A DNA stretch of 64,000 nucleotides from Nocardia carnea NBRC 14403 (GTDB taxonomy: Bacteria > Actinomycetota > Actinomycetes > Mycobacteriales > Mycobacteriaceae), in the NCBI RefSeq assembly GCF_000308515.1, contig NZ_BAFV01000022.1, positions 124,001-188,000 on the forward strand, written 5' to 3'. Each line of letters opens with the position of its first letter. Positions within the stretch are counted from its first letter, which is position 1. The notes beneath the pieces were generated by a model. That model searched no databases and was not told the DNA's origin. It saw nothing but the letters and a program-made list of their open reading frames with translations. The translations under genes were made by a program, and so were the position numbers. This document shows, one piece after another, positions 1 through 9,596 of this stretch.

Positions 1-110
1 GATGTGGTGGATCATCGGATTTCTGCCTTCCGGTGTAGGTGCCCGGGCCGGTCGTGGCTGCCGGACACTTCGAGAATCGCACCGGCACAATGGTGTTCGC
101 GTCGGTGAAA

Positions 111-137
111 ATCACCTACATCGGCGGGGTAGGTGAT
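111..137. promoter_or_regulatory. Inverted repeat upstream of the LuxR-type regulator
   Basis: Two perfect 8-base arms, ATCACCTA at 111-118 and TAGGTGAT at 130-137, are separated by 11 bases and end about 20 bases before the GTG start of the regulator. The position fits an operator or a leader hairpin. The function is inferred only. Bases 1-110 show no convincing gene. Confidence 0.3.
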
Positions 138-157
138 CTCCGCGTACTGTTCGCGGC

Positions 158-2815
158 GTGGGTACACCGGCGCATGCTCTGGTCGGAAGGGACGAGGAAT
201 ACCGCAGGCTTGCGGCGCTGACCGCGGGGGCCGCGGCGGGCGCCGGCGGGGTTCTGGTTGTGCGCGGCGAGGCGGGGATCGGTAAGAGTACGCTGCTCGA
301 CCACCTCCGGCGCACCGCACGCGGCGTGCGGATTCTCCAGGCATCGGGGTCGGAGTGGGAGGCCGAACTGCCGTTCGCCGCACTGCATCAGATGTGTGTG
401 CCGCTGCTCGGCGGACTCGAAGGCCTGTCCACTTCTCACCGGACTGCGCTGGCGACCGCGTTCGGTGCCGGCGACGGCACACCGGAGATCTTCCGTATCG
501 GGATGGCGGTACTGGAGTTGCTGGCCACGGCGGCGGAGAGCCGGCCGTTGCTCTGCCTCGTCGACGATGCGCACTGGGTCGACGACGCGTCGATGCGGGT
601 ACTGATCTTTCTCGCCCGCCGGATCACGGTGGAGCCGATCGCGCTGGTGTTGGCTACCCGGCACGGCTTCGCGGAACTGCCGAGTATCGAGTTGAGCGGG
701 CTGGCCGGCGACGAGGCACACCGGTTGCTGGACAGCATCCGGGCGACCCTCGATCCCGCGGTACGCGACCGGATACTGGCCGAGGCCGGTGGCAACCCGC
801 TCGCCCTGCTCGAACTGCCCGGTGCGGGTGGGTTTTCGCTCCCCGGCCCGGTCACGGTGCCGGGCCGGGTCGAACGTAGTTTCGCCGATCGGCTCACTGC
901 GCTGCCCGACGAGGTGCGGTTGCTGCTGACCGTCGCGAGCGCGGACCCCACCGGCGACGCCGACCTCTTGTGGGCGGCGGCCGGCCGGCTCGGTATCGAA
1001 CCGGCGGCGGGCGCCTACGCGGAAGCTTCCGGCCTGGTGGTGCTCGGTCCGGGCGTTCGGTTCTGTCATCCGCTCGCCCGGTCGGTGGTCTACCGGACTG
1101 CCGAGGTGCGGCAGCGGTATGCCGCGCACCGGACGCTGGCCGAGGTCACCGACCAGTTGAAGGACCCCGATCGGCGGGCCTGGCACCGTTCCCAGGCCGG
1201 GACCGGCCCCGATGAGGAGATCGCCGCCGAACTGGACCGCTCCGCCGCCCGCGCACGTGCCCGCGGCGGAGTGGCGGCGGCCGCGGCATTCCACGAACGG
1301 GCCGCCGCGCTCTCGCTGGACCCCGGCCGCCGATACCAGCGCACTCTCTCGGCAGCGCGTGCCCACTTGGATGCCGGTGCGGTGGACGACGCGGCCCACC
1401 TGCTCACCACCGTTACGGAAGCGAACGGCGACGATACTGCCCGGGCCGAGGTGGAGTCGATGCGCGGACGGATCGCGTTCGTCCGCCATTGCGACGGTGA
1501 CGGCCCGGAATTCATGCTGCGCGCGGCGCGACGCCTCGCCGGCACGGATCCCGCGAGGTCGCGGGACTGCTACCTCGATGCCGTCGAGATGGCCCTGGTG
1601 GTCGGGCGGGCGAGCGGGGTGATGGACATGGTGGTCGAGGCGGCACGGTCCGCACCACCGGTCGCCGGCCCGCCCGACCTGCTCGATGCGCTCGTGCGGC
1701 TGACGATCGACGGCCACCGCGCCGGAGCGCGTCCGGTCCGCGAAATCCTCGCCGCACCGCCGCAATGGGCAGGCCGGCCCGCGCTGGCGGCGATGCTGGC
1801 CGTGGAGCTGTGGGATGTCGACGCACACGACATGATCACCGAACGGGTGCTGGCCGGTGCACGGGAAACAGGGTCGCCGCTGACATTGCGTCTGGGGCTG
1901 GGTATGCGGGCCGCCAGTGCGGTGCACATCGGAGATTTCCGTGCGGCCGCGGCGGCGATCGCGGAAGAGGAAGCAGTGGCGGATGCGGTCGGTGTGGCGC
2001 CGCTGGCATATCCCCGGCTGCACCTGGCCGCGTTGCGTGGCCGTCCGGCCGAGGCGCGGCCCGTGATCGATGCGTTCACCGCCGAGGCGAAAGTGAGCGG
2101 AACCGGGCAGACGATCGCTAACGCGCGCTGGGCGACCGCGGTCCTGAGCAACGGTCTCGCCGACTATCCGGCGGCGCTGCCTGCCGCGGCCGCCGCGAAC
2201 CGGCACCGCGATCTGTTCGTGGCAGCGATCGCGTTACCGGAACTGGTCGAGGCGGCCGTGCGCTGCGGCGAGAACGAGCGGGCGGAGGCGGCGCTGGCGG
2301 CGCTCACCGAACGGACCGAGGGCAGCGGCACCCCGTGGGCGCTGGGGGTCGGCGCCTACTCTCGCGCGCTCGTTACCGGCGACGAGGACGCTTTCCGGGT
2401 GGCGATCGGGTATCTCGAGCAGAGTCCGGTGCGCCCTTATCTGGCCAGAGCGCATCTGCTCTACGGCGAATGGCTGCGTCGCCGCGGCCGGCGGCGCGAC
2501 GCCCGCCGCGAGTTGCGAGATGCCCATGAACAGTTGACCGATATCGGAATGGGCGCGTTCGCCGATCGCGCCGCCGGTGAGTTACGCGCGACCGGTGAGC
2601 AGGTCCGCGGGCGCGCCGAGAGCGGTATCGACGGCCTCACCGGTCAGGAACTGCATATCGCCCGGCTCGTAGCGGGCGGTGCTACGTCGAAAGAGGTGGC
2701 GGCCCGGTTGTTCATCAGCCCACGCACCGTCGACGCGCATTTGCGCAGTATCTTCCGCAAACTCGGTCTCGCCTCGCGCCGGCAGCTTCGCGACCTGTCG
2801 GGACTGCACGAATGA
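158..2815 (+). CDS. LuxR-family transcriptional regulator with N-terminal AAA ATPase
   Basis: This 885-residue protein has the architecture of large LuxR ATPase regulators: an N-terminal P-loop ATPase, a long alpha-helical middle, and a C-terminal LuxR helix-turn-helix. The Walker A motif GEAGIGKST is at residues 37-45. A Walker B-like LCLVDDAHWVDD follows near residue 130. The last 60 residues contain LTGQELHIARLVAGG and ISPRTVDAHLRSIFRKLGL, the signature of the LuxR DNA-binding domain. The GTG start gives GRDEEYRRL directly before the ATPase, as is usual in this family, but no strong ribosome site is visible. No neighbour on the same strand suggests a target pathway, so the ligand and regulon are unknown. 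Confidence 0.9.
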   Translation: MGTPAHALVGRDEEYRRLAALTAGAAAGAGGVLVVRGEAGIGKSTLLDHLRRTARGVRILQASGSEWEAELPFAALHQMCVPLLGGLEGLSTSHRTALATAFGAGDGTPEIFRIGMAVLELLATAAESRPLLCLVDDAHWVDDASMRVLIFLARRITVEPIALVLATRHGFAELPSIELSGLAGDEAHRLLDSIRATLDPAVRDRILAEAGGNPLALLELPGAGGFSLPGPVTVPGRVERSFADRLTALPDEVRLLLTVASADPTGDADLLWAAAGRLGIEPAAGAYAEASGLVVLGPGVRFCHPLARSVVYRTAEVRQRYAAHRTLAEVTDQLKDPDRRAWHRSQAGTGPDEEIAAELDRSAARARARGGVAAAAAFHERAAALSLDPGRRYQRTLSAARAHLDAGAVDDAAHLLTTVTEANGDDTARAEVESMRGRIAFVRHCDGDGPEFMLRAARRLAGTDPARSRDCYLDAVEMALVVGRASGVMDMVVEAARSAPPVAGPPDLLDALVRLTIDGHRAGARPVREILAAPPQWAGRPALAAMLAVELWDVDAHDMITERVLAGARETGSPLTLRLGLGMRAASAVHIGDFRAAAAAIAEEEAVADAVGVAPLAYPRLHLAALRGRPAEARPVIDAFTAEAKVSGTGQTIANARWATAVLSNGLADYPAALPAAAAANRHRDLFVAAIALPELVEAAVRCGENERAEAALAALTERTEGSGTPWALGVGAYSRALVTGDEDAFRVAIGYLEQSPVRPYLARAHLLYGEWLRRRGRRRDARRELRDAHEQLTDIGMGAFADRAAGELRATGEQVRGRAESGIDGLTGQELHIARLVAGGATSKEVAARLFISPRTVDAHLRSIFRKLGLASRRQLRDLSGLHE

Positions 2816-2868
2816 AGGAGACGCCCGCAGATCCGGCAGCCACCGAGATCGGGGATCTGGGCGCTGCC

Positions 2869-2900
2869 GACTCACTCACCACCAGACTCACTCACCACCA
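2869..2900 (+). repeat. Tandem 16-base duplication
   Basis: Two perfect head-to-tail copies of GACTCACTCACCACCA lie at 2869-2884 and 2885-2900, just after the regulator gene. No reading frame uses them convincingly. They probably arose by slippage. Confidence 0.6.
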
Positions 2901-2961
2901 ATGGATATGAATGGCAGGCGCCGACCGAATCGGGGTCGGTGCATGCCGGCCGGCAGCGAAC

Positions 2962-3008
2962 GGCAATATCTGCGGTCTCCGATGGCGGAGTAGATCCTGC
3001 GCGGGCAT
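2962..3008 (+). pseudogene. Degenerate 5' fragment of a low-molecular-weight tyrosine phosphatase gene
   Basis: This stretch matches the active-site coding segment of the phosphatase gene at 3873-4376 but lies on the opposite strand. Aligning the two, about 43 of 48 columns agree, over the codons for GNICRSPMAEKILAGH. The fragment has lost one C after the TGC codon, which shifts the frame, and the Lys codon of the AEK motif has become TAG. No phosphatase coding sequence follows, because the convergent SURF1 gene ends at 3025. It is therefore a relic of a second copy or a copied fragment and cannot encode an enzyme. Confidence 0.65.
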
Positions 3009-3024
3009 CCGGGACGCTGAGCAC

Positions 3025-3873
3025 TCAGCGCGGGGTGCGACCGTAGCGGTCGGCCAGGCGTGCTTCCTTGGTGACGGGTTCGGGTTCGGATTCGGGGGTG
3101 GTCGGTTCGGGGTGCGCCGGGGCCCGCGACTTGCGGCGTTCCCGGATCTCGGCCCAGGCGAAGTAACCGAGGCCGAGTGGGGCCATGATGCCGAATGCCA
3201 GCCATTGCAGGCCGTAGGAGAGGTAGGGGCCGGATTCGAGCTGGGGGAGCGGGACGGGGGTGAAGGCGCCCGGCTGGTCGTCGGCGAGCTGGAGGTAGCC
3301 GCCGCGCTCACCCGCAGGCACCGGAGTCAGGGGTAAGCCGAGGACGGTGGTTTCCTGCGGGACGTCGATCGAGTAGACGTGCGGGATCCCGTTCTGTACG
3401 GCCGGGGCCCGCTCCGGGTCGATATTCTCCGAGACCCGCACCCGTGCCTCGAGGCGCTGGGTCCCGGTGGGCGCCGGTTCGATCGAGGGCGGCTGGGAAC
3501 CGTCCACCGCGGCGACCAGCCCGCGATCGACCAGCAGTGTGCGGCCGTCGGTGAGAGTGAACGCCGACAGCACCCCGTAAGCGGGGGCACCGTCGAGATG
3601 CCGCAGGCGGACGAGCACGGTCGAATCCGGGACATAGCTGCCCTCGGCGTATACCTTCTGCCACTCGGTCGCCGCGTCGCCGTCGAGCAGATCGGTGATC
3701 GCGACGGGGGCCGCGTCCACCGAATCCTCGATCAACTGGTTGCGTTCGGAGGTGGCATCGTTCTTGCCCAGCTGCCAGGGCGCCAGCACCGTGAAACACA
3801 TGTAGGCGAACCCGGCCACCACCGCGGCCAGGATCAGCCAGCCCGGGCGCAGCAGGAAGGCCAGGCGGCGCAT
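3025..3873 (-). CDS. SURF1 family protein (cytochrome oxidase biogenesis)
   Basis: This 282-residue protein has the SURF1 layout: an N-terminal membrane segment (about residues 8-32, ending WQLGKN), an external domain, and a C-terminal membrane helix followed by a charged tail rich in Pro and Glu. SURF1 proteins assist assembly of haem-copper cytochrome c oxidase in the cytoplasmic membrane. The start overlaps the stop of the upstream phosphatase gene in a TGATG arrangement, so the two are probably cotranscribed and translationally coupled. The same phosphatase-SURF1 pairing is known at Rv2234-Rv2235 of M. tuberculosis. The family call is firm, and the exact oxidase partner is inferred. Confidence 0.9.
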   Translation of the reverse strand: MRRLAFLLRPGWLILAAVVAGFAYMCFTVLAPWQLGKNDATSERNQLIEDSVDAAPVAITDLLDGDAATEWQKVYAEGSYVPDSTVLVRLRHLDGAPAYGVLSAFTLTDGRTLLVDRGLVAAVDGSQPPSIEPAPTGTQRLEARVRVSENIDPERAPAVQNGIPHVYSIDVPQETTVLGLPLTPVPAGERGGYLQLADDQPGAFTPVPLPQLESGPYLSYGLQWLAFGIMAPLGLGYFAWAEIRERRKSRAPAHPEPTTPESEPEPVTKEARLADRYGRTPR

Positions 3874-4376
3874 CAGGCCGGCTCCGGTTCGGCGGCGCGG
3901 GCAGCGAGGGTGGTGCGGACCCAGTCCAGCAGGCCGGGCACCGCGGCCTCGATCTGGTCGCGGACCAGGTCGAATTCGGCGGTCGAGCCGTAATAGGGGT
4001 CGGGCACATCCGTACCGTCGGCGTCCGGATCGAAACTCCGCAGCAAGCGCCGGCGCTCCGCCGGCACCCCGCGGACGGCGAGGTTGCGGTCGTGATCGGT
4101 GGTCATCACGACCACCAGATCCGCGTCCTCGTGCTCGGCACCGAACTCGGCGGCGCGATGACCGATGGGGTAGCCGTGTCGGCGCAGGGTCTCGGTCGTG
4201 CGCGGATCGGCGTCGGCGCCCGTATGCCAGCCGTGGGTGCCCGCACTGCTCACCCGGACCCGATCGGTCAGGCCGGCGCGCGACAAATGCCCGGCCAGGA
4301 TCTTCTCCGCCATCGGGGACCGGCAGATATTGCCGGTACAGACGAACGATATGTGCAGCTCACCCACGACTGCCAT
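3873..4376 (-). CDS. ptpA: Low-molecular-weight protein tyrosine phosphatase (PtpA-like)
   Basis: The N-terminal CTGNICRS is the C-x5-R phosphate-binding loop of this family. DPYYGS near the C-terminus supplies the general-acid aspartate and substrate-contact tyrosines. With the start at 4376 the protein has 167 residues, close to the usual size. An upstream ATG at 4421 would add 15 residues and overlap the divergent cobC start, so the shorter form is preferred, though its ribosome site is weak. The enzyme removes phosphate from phosphotyrosine; in M. tuberculosis PtpA is secreted and acts on host proteins, but secretion here is not visible. The ptkA kinase gene that sits near M. tuberculosis ptpA is not adjacent here. 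Confidence 0.9.
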   Translation of the reverse strand: MAVVGELHISFVCTGNICRSPMAEKILAGHLSRAGLTDRVRVSSAGTHGWHTGADADPRTTETLRRHGYPIGHRAAEFGAEHEDADLVVVMTTDHDRNLAVRGVPAERRRLLRSFDPDADGTDVPDPYYGSTAEFDLVRDQIEAAVPGLLDWVRTTLAARAAEPEPA

Positions 4377-4419
4377 TCTGGCGGGTCGCACCCCGGCAGC
4401 GCCACGTAGGGTGCGTCTC

Positions 4420-5463
4420 ATGCTCGCCGACCACGTCGATCTCGCCGGTTTACGTCATCACGGTGATGTGGAAGCTCTCCCGGGTCTGCTCGATTTCGCG
4501 GTGAACGTCCAGGGCAGCGGGCCGCCGGAATGGTTGCGGGAGCGGCTGGCCGCGGCCCTGGATTCGCTCGGGCGGTATCCGTCGGCCGAGGAAGACCGGC
4601 TGGCCCGGGATGCGGTCGGTGCCCGGCACGGGATAGAACCCGGTCGGGTGCTCACCTTGGCCGGCGGTGCGGAGGGGTTTGCCCTGTTGCCGCGTCTGCG
4701 GCCGCGGCTGGCGGCGGTGGTGCACCCGTCGTTCACCGAACCGGAGCTCGCGCTGCGCGAGGCGGGGGTCCCGGTGACGCGGGTCGTGCTGGAACCGCCC
4801 TACACCCTGGATCCGGCGCTGGTGCCCGAGGAAGCCGACCTGGTGGTCGTCGGCAACCCTACCAATCCGACCTCGGTGCTGCACCCGGCACACACCCTGC
4901 GCGCCCTGCAACGCCCGGGGCGGATCGTGGTGGTGGACGAGGCCTTCATGGACGCCGTCCCCGGGGAACCGGAATCGCTGGCCGCCGAAGCCGGCGACGG
5001 GCTGCTGGTCCTGCGCAGCCTTACCAAGACCTGGGCGCTGGCGGGGTTGCGCTGCGGTTATCTTCTCGCTGCGCCCGCCGTACTGCAGCGTCTTGTTCAA
5101 GGGCGTGCGCATTGGCCGTTGGGAACACTCCAGCTCGCGGCGATCACCGCGACGGCGTCGCCGCGGGCCGTGGCGGAAACGGCGGACCGGGCGCAGCGGA
5201 TCGCGCATGACCGGGAGGCAATGGCCCCGCGGTTGACCGCGGCCGGGGTCCGGGTCGGCTCCCCGGCGGCGGCCCCGTTCCTGCTGCTGGAGGTCCGGGA
5301 CGGGGAGCTGGTGCGCAAGCATCTGCGGCAGCAGGGGGTCGCGGTGCGGCGTTGCGATACCTTCCCTGGATTGGGCCCGGATCATCTCCGGGTTGCGGTG
5401 CGCTCGGCCGCGGAGGTCGATCGCCTTGTCGACGCTCTGCATGCCGCGGGAATATCGGGTTGA
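4420..5463 (+). CDS. cobC: CobC-like PLP-dependent aminotransferase
   Basis: This 347-residue fold-type I aminotransferase carries NPTNPTS for cofactor phosphate and ring contacts, VVVDEAFMD around the cofactor aspartate, and [15 protein letters not shown] with the Schiff-base lysine. Its N-terminal [11 protein letters not shown] resembles the substrate loop of threonine-phosphate decarboxylases and histidinol-phosphate aminotransferases. The M. tuberculosis equivalent Rv2231c is annotated CobC, implying cobalamin side-chain (aminopropanol) synthesis. No other cobalamin gene is in the window, so another amino-acid substrate remains possible. The ATG at 4420 was chosen because the product then begins [11 protein letters not shown] and aligns with family N-termini. 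The gene starts a four-gene forward run. Confidence 0.85.
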   Translation: MLADHVDLAGLRHHGDVEALPGLLDFAVNVQGSGPPEWLRERLAAALDSLGRYPSAEEDRLARDAVGARHGIEPGRVLTLAGGAEGFALLPRLRPRLAAVVHPSFTEPELALREAGVPVTRVVLEPPYTLDPALVPEEADLVVVGNPTNPTSVLHPAHTLRALQRPGRIVVVDEAFMDAVPGEPESLAAEAGDGLLVLRSLTKTWALAGLRCGYLLAAPAVLQRLVQGRAHWPLGTLQLAAITATASPRAVAETADRAQRIAHDREAMAPRLTAAGVRVGSPAAAPFLLLEVRDGELVRKHLRQQGVAVRRCDTFPGLGPDHLRVAVRSAAEVDRLVDALHAAGISG

Positions 5464-5512
5464 CGGTTTCGGCGGACCCTCGTCCGGTCTGCCGGTAGAC
5501 GAAAGGTGTGGT

Positions 5513-6634
5513 GTGGCGAGGCTCGCGGAACTCATCGAGACGCTGGAGACGGCCTACCCGCCCCGGCTGGCCGAATCGTGGGATTCGGTGGGACTGGTGT
5601 GCGGGGACCCGGGTGAGGATGTGCGGCGGGTGCTGTTCGCCGTCGATGTCACCGAGGCGGTGGTCGAAGAAGCCGTCACCTGGGGAGCCCAGGCGCTGGT
5701 GGCGCACCACCCGCTGCTGCTGCGGGGAGTGGACAGTGTGGCGGCCGACCGGCCGAAAGGTGCGCTGATCCACCGGCTCGTCCGCGCCGGCTGTGCGCTG
5801 TTCACCGCACACACCAACGCCGATTCCGCCGACCCCGGAGTCTCCGACGCGCTGGCGGCGGCACTCGGCCTGACCGTCACCGGACCGCTCGAACCCAAAC
5901 CGGTTCCGGCCGTGGACAAGTGGAGCATCCAGGTACCGGCCGGCCACGCCGAAGCGGTGCTGACGGCGCTGTTCACCGCCGGGGCAGGCGGCTCCGGTGA
6001 GTACCGGGAGGCGGCATGGCGGGTCACCGGGACCGGTCAGTTCCGTCCGCTGGACGGCGCGAACCCGGCCGTCGGCACGGTGGGCGAGCTGACCAGGGTG
6101 AGCGAGGACCGGATCGAAGTCGTCGCCGCACCCCGCGACCGCAGCGCGATCCTGGCGGCCCTGCGCGCCGCACACCCCTACGAACAGCCCGCCTACCACG
6201 TGACCGAACGCGCCCAGCTACCCGGCAACCTCGGCCTGGGCCGTGTCGGGACACTGGCCGAACCGCTGACTCTGCGGGAATTCACCGCCCGCGCGGCCGC
6301 CGCCTTACCGGAAACCACCTGGGGTGTGCGCTCCGCCGGCGACCCCGACCGGGTACTGCGCCGGGTCGCGGTCTGCGGTGGCGCGGGCGATTCGCTGCTC
6401 GACACAGTTACCAGGCTCGGGGTCGACGCGTATCTGACCGCCGACCTGCGGCATCACCCCGTCGACGAACATCTGCGCCGTTCGGGGCCGGCGCTGATCG
6501 ATGCCGCGCACTGGGCCACCGAGTTCCCGTGGTGCGCGCAGGCCGCGGAGGTCGTCCGGGCCGGTCTGCCGGAGCTGGAAACGCGGGTGTCGCGGGTGCG
6601 GACCGACCCGTGGACCGTCGGCTGCGGCGGCTGA
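5513..6634 (+). CDS. Nif3-like dinuclear metal centre protein
   Basis: The 373-residue product matches Nif3/YbgI-type proteins annotated as GTP cyclohydrolase 1 type 2 homologues. Metal-ligand motifs are visible: VAHHPLLL near residue 65, [14 protein letters not shown] near residue 100, and a C-terminal [15 protein letters not shown]. Between them lies an inserted PII-like domain with the AHPYEQPAY motif typical of the longer bacterial members. GTG at 5513 is the start because GAAAGG lies six bases upstream; the open frame extends further back without a ribosome site. The biochemical role of the family is unsettled. It lies 49 bases after cobC and 115 bases before the zinc-ribbon gene, a conserved order in mycobacteria. 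Confidence 0.88.
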   Translation: MARLAELIETLETAYPPRLAESWDSVGLVCGDPGEDVRRVLFAVDVTEAVVEEAVTWGAQALVAHHPLLLRGVDSVAADRPKGALIHRLVRAGCALFTAHTNADSADPGVSDALAAALGLTVTGPLEPKPVPAVDKWSIQVPAGHAEAVLTALFTAGAGGSGEYREAAWRVTGTGQFRPLDGANPAVGTVGELTRVSEDRIEVVAAPRDRSAILAALRAAHPYEQPAYHVTERAQLPGNLGLGRVGTLAEPLTLREFTARAAAALPETTWGVRSAGDPDRVLRRVAVCGGAGDSLLDTVTRLGVDAYLTADLRHHPVDEHLRRSGPALIDAAHWATEFPWCAQAAEVVRAGLPELETRVSRVRTDPWTVGCGG

Positions 6635-6749
6635 GCCGCCGGGGCCGGATCGGGTCGCCGGGATCGGGACCGGCGGCCGGTCGGCCCGTCCGGCGACCGA
6701 GTACGGTGGACGTTCTATCCGTCCACAGCGTGCAGGGAGTTCGTTCGCG

Positions 6750-7487
6750 TTGAATGTCGAACCATCGATTCAGGCCAAACTGCTGCGTCTCGCCGAGGTC
6801 GACACCGAGCTGACCCGGATCGCGCACCGGCGCAAAGTTCTGCCCGAACAGCAAGAGGTCGACCGGTTCGAGGCCGAACGCAATGCGCAGAAGGACGCGG
6901 CCGTGGCCGTGGAGATCGTGCTCGACGATCTGGACCGCGATATCCGCAAACTCGAGGGCGAGGTCGATGCGGTCCGCAAACGTGAGGAACGCGACCGGGC
7001 AGCGCTCGAATCGGGTTCGGTCGGCGCCAAACAGCTGTCGGAACTGCAGCACGAACTCGGCAGCCTGGAACGCCGCCGCTCGGTGCTCGAGGACGAACTG
7101 CTCGAGGTGATGGAGCGGCGGGAGGCCTCCGCGTCCGATCACGAACACGCGGGCGCCCGGCTCGACAAGGCCGAATCCGATCTCGTCGCCGCCCGCGAAC
7201 GCCGTGATGCGGCCGTGGCCGACCTCGACGTCGCCCAGCAGCGGTGTGACACCGACCGCGCGAACCTCGTCGGCATCTTCCCGGAAGAACTGCTGAAGAT
7301 CTACGACCGGCAGCGCACCGAACGCGGGACCGGCGCGGCCCTGCTGCAGGCCCGCCGGTGCGGGGCATGCCGGATCGAAATCGACCGCGGGGAGATCGCG
7401 CGGATCGCCAAAACGGCGCCCGATGTGGTGGTGCGCTGCACCGAATGCGGTGCGCTGCTGGTGCGGACCAAAGAATCCGGATTGTGA
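6750..7487 (+). CDS. Coiled-coil protein with C-terminal C4 zinc ribbon
   Basis: The protein has 245 residues with a TTG start (MNVEPSIQAKLL) and GGAG 10 bases upstream. Residues about 15-180 are strongly heptad-like and charged, predicting a long antiparallel coiled coil. The last 40 residues hold two CxxC pairs, RCGACRIEI and RCTECGALLV, forming a zinc ribbon. It corresponds to Rv2229c of M. tuberculosis. Related proteins have been proposed to bind nucleic acid, but no activity can be read from the sequence. Its fixed position between Nif3-like and RNase H genes suggests a shared transcript. Confidence 0.88.
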   Translation: MNVEPSIQAKLLRLAEVDTELTRIAHRRKVLPEQQEVDRFEAERNAQKDAAVAVEIVLDDLDRDIRKLEGEVDAVRKREERDRAALESGSVGAKQLSELQHELGSLERRRSVLEDELLEVMERREASASDHEHAGARLDKAESDLVAARERRDAAVADLDVAQQRCDTDRANLVGIFPEELLKIYDRQRTERGTGAALLQARRCGACRIEIDRGEIARIAKTAPDVVVRCTECGALLVRTKESGL

Positions 7488-7537
7488 GTTCGGGCCCCGG
7501 GGCGGGGTCGTGAGGTGGGCGCGGAGCGGGAGGCCGA

Positions 7538-8761
7538 ATGAGTGCGCGTGAGGTGATCGTCGAGGCCGACGGGGGGTCGCGGGGGAACCCGGGCCCCGCG
7601 GGGTACGGCGCCGTGGTGTTCGACGCGGACCGGGGCGCGGTTCTCGCCGAACGTAAGGAAGCTCTCGGTGTCGCCACCAACAATGTCGCCGAATACCGGG
7701 GCCTGATCGCGGGGCTGGAAGCCGCGGCGGAACTCGGGGCGCGGGTGGTCGCGGTGCGGATGGACTCCAAACTCGTGGTCGAGCAGATGTCGGGACGCTG
7801 GAAGGTCAAACACCCGGCGATGATCCCGCTCGCCGATCGCGCCCGCCGCCTGGCCGCGGGATTCGATCAGGTGAGTTACCGCTGGATCCCGCGCGCCGAG
7901 AACTCGCATGCCGACCGGCTCGCGAACGAGGCCATGGACGATGGTGGATTGATCGAGGAAGTCCACGAGGCCGTCGCCGCTACCTCCGCAGGAAGTAGCC
8001 CGGCCGCCGCGGCCGGAGAATCGGTTGCGCCCGCATCCACCGGCACCGCTCCGGGAGCGGCCGCCGGGTTTGCAGGTGCCGACCCGGTCGCCGATTCCCG
8101 CAGTGCCTCCGCACGTCTTTCGGCGTCGCCGGGCTGGACCGGTGCGACCGGTCGCCCCACCCGGTTCCTGCTGCTGCGGCACGGGCAGACCGAACTCTCG
8201 GTGCAACGGCGTTATTCGGGCCGGGGCAATCCGCCGCTCACCGCGGTAGGTCGTGAGCAGGCAGCCCGCGCAGCGAAAATGCTTGCCGCCAAAGGCGATA
8301 TCGGAGCGGTCGTCTCCTCACCGCTCGGCCGTGCCCGGGAAACCGCCGAAGCCGCGGCTGCCGCGCTCGGCCTCGAAGTCCGGGTGATCGACGGGCTCAC
8401 CGAAACCGATTTCGGCGACTGGGAGGGCCTGACCTTCCGTGAGGCCGCCGAACGCGACCCGGACCTGCACGCCCGCTGGCTGGGCGACCCCTCCCTGCCC
8501 GCACCCGGCGGCGAGAGTTTCGACGCCGTCCGCGAGCGCGTGGAGGAAGCGCGCCGCGACCTGGTGGCCCGGTATCCGGGCGCGAACATCGTGGTGGTCA
8601 GCCATGTCACCCCCATAAAAACGCTGCTGCAGCTCGCACTGGGCGTCGGCCCGTCGCTGCTGTACCGGCTGCATCTGGACTTGGCGTCGCTGTCGCTGGC
8701 GGAGTTCTACCCGGACGGCGGTTCGTCGGTCCGGCTGGTCAACGATACGAGCTACCTCTGA
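7538..8761 (+). CDS. Bifunctional RNase HI / histidine phosphatase
   Basis: This 407-residue fusion has two catalytic halves. Residues 1-140 are an RNase HI domain of the short type, with catalytic acidic residues in EADGGSRGNPGP, NNVAEYRGL and VRMDSKLVVEQ, and the late ENSHADRLANEAMD. A low-complexity Ala/Pro/Ser linker (about 145-205) follows. Residues about 208-407 are a phosphoglycerate-mutase-like phosphatase starting RFLLLRHGQTE, with the second histidine in VVSHVTPIK. Rv2228c has the same fusion, reported to have RNase H and acid or alpha-ribazole phosphatase activity, which would link it to the CobC-like neighbour. Its end overlaps the convergent XRE gene by 10 bases. Confidence 0.93.
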   Translation: MSAREVIVEADGGSRGNPGPAGYGAVVFDADRGAVLAERKEALGVATNNVAEYRGLIAGLEAAAELGARVVAVRMDSKLVVEQMSGRWKVKHPAMIPLADRARRLAAGFDQVSYRWIPRAENSHADRLANEAMDDGGLIEEVHEAVAATSAGSSPAAAAGESVAPASTGTAPGAAAGFAGADPVADSRSASARLSASPGWTGATGRPTRFLLLRHGQTELSVQRRYSGRGNPPLTAVGREQAARAAKMLAAKGDIGAVVSSPLGRARETAEAAAAALGLEVRVIDGLTETDFGDWEGLTFREAAERDPDLHARWLGDPSLPAPGGESFDAVRERVEEARRDLVARYPGANIVVVSHVTPIKTLLQLALGVGPSLLYRLHLDLASLSLAEFYPDGGSSVRLVNDTSYL

Positions 8762-9561
8762 TATCGCGACCGCAGGTAGCGGGCGGTGAAATCGTCGAGC
8801 GGGTAGAAGAGTTCGATCGCCAGCTCCGAGAGCGTCACATCGGCGGGCGCCCCGAAGGTGGCCATGGTGGCGAACAGGGACAGCTCGCCCTCGGATGTGC
8901 GTATGCGTAACGGCACCTGGAACGGTCCGGATGCGGTGGAATCGGCTGTTTCGATGCCCACGGGCGGGTTGGGGTAGCCGGCGACTTCGTCGTAGAGGTC
9001 CCGCAAGCGCGGGTCTCCGGTGGTATCGACCTGTTGCGCCAGGCGTTCCAGGAGTTGTTCGCGTACCTGCCGCGGGTTGGCCAGCCGGGCGATGAGTCCT
9101 TCGGGGTGCAGAACCAGGCGGTAGACATTGGGCCGTCCGGGCGGCAGCTCGGGGCCCACTTCGTCGGTCAGCACAGCCAGCGCCGCATTACCGGCGATCA
9201 CATCCCACCACCGGTCCACCGCGACAGCGGGGTAGGGCTCATGGGCGACGAGCATATGGTCGAGCGCGGCGCGTGCCGAGGCCAGATGAGCGTCGTCGAG
9301 GCTGCTCTCGTGGTACGCCGGGGCGTAACCAGCGGCGACCAGCAACGTATTACGTTCGCGCAGCGGCACATCCAGAGTCCGGCACAATCGCAGGACCATA
9401 TCCCGGCTCGGGGCCGCCCTACCGGTTTCCACGCAGGACAGGTGCCGCGCCGAGGAACCGGCCGCCAGCGCCAGGTCCAGTTGGCTCAGCCGCCGCCGCT
9501 GCCGCCATTCCCGGAGAAGTCCGCCGATCCGGGACGGGCCGGTGCCCGCGCGAGGTGCCAC
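8752..9561 (-). CDS. XRE-family regulator with MmyB-like ligand domain
   Basis: This 269-residue protein has an N-terminal Cro/C1 helix-turn-helix (about residues 15-68, containing RRLSQLDLALAAG and SARHLSCVETGRAAPSRDMV). A C-terminal MmyB-like domain begins near residue 105 (PYPAVAVDRWWDVIAGNAA), a fold thought to bind small, perhaps lipidic, ligands. Such regulators usually control a divergent neighbour. Here that neighbour is the small membrane protein at 9679, and a perfect palindrome sits between them. Target and ligand are unknown. Confidence 0.9.
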   Translation of the reverse strand: MAPRAGTGPSRIGGLLREWRQRRRLSQLDLALAAGSSARHLSCVETGRAAPSRDMVLRLCRTLDVPLRERNTLLVAAGYAPAYHESSLDDAHLASARAALDHMLVAHEPYPAVAVDRWWDVIAGNAALAVLTDEVGPELPPGRPNVYRLVLHPEGLIARLANPRQVREQLLERLAQQVDTTGDPRLRDLYDEVAGYPNPPVGIETADSTASGPFQVPLRIRTSEGELSLFATMATFGAPADVTLSELAIELFYPLDDFTARYLRSRYQR

Positions 9562-9596
9562 CGAGTGAGCGTATCCGGCGGCCGGGCGCCGAGACC

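Noticed and set aside
116..2206. Long open frame on the minus strand opposite the LuxR regulator
   Set aside because: The plus-strand frame has clear ATPase and LuxR motifs; the opposite frame is a high-GC mirror with Arg/Gly-rich composition and no recognisable domain.
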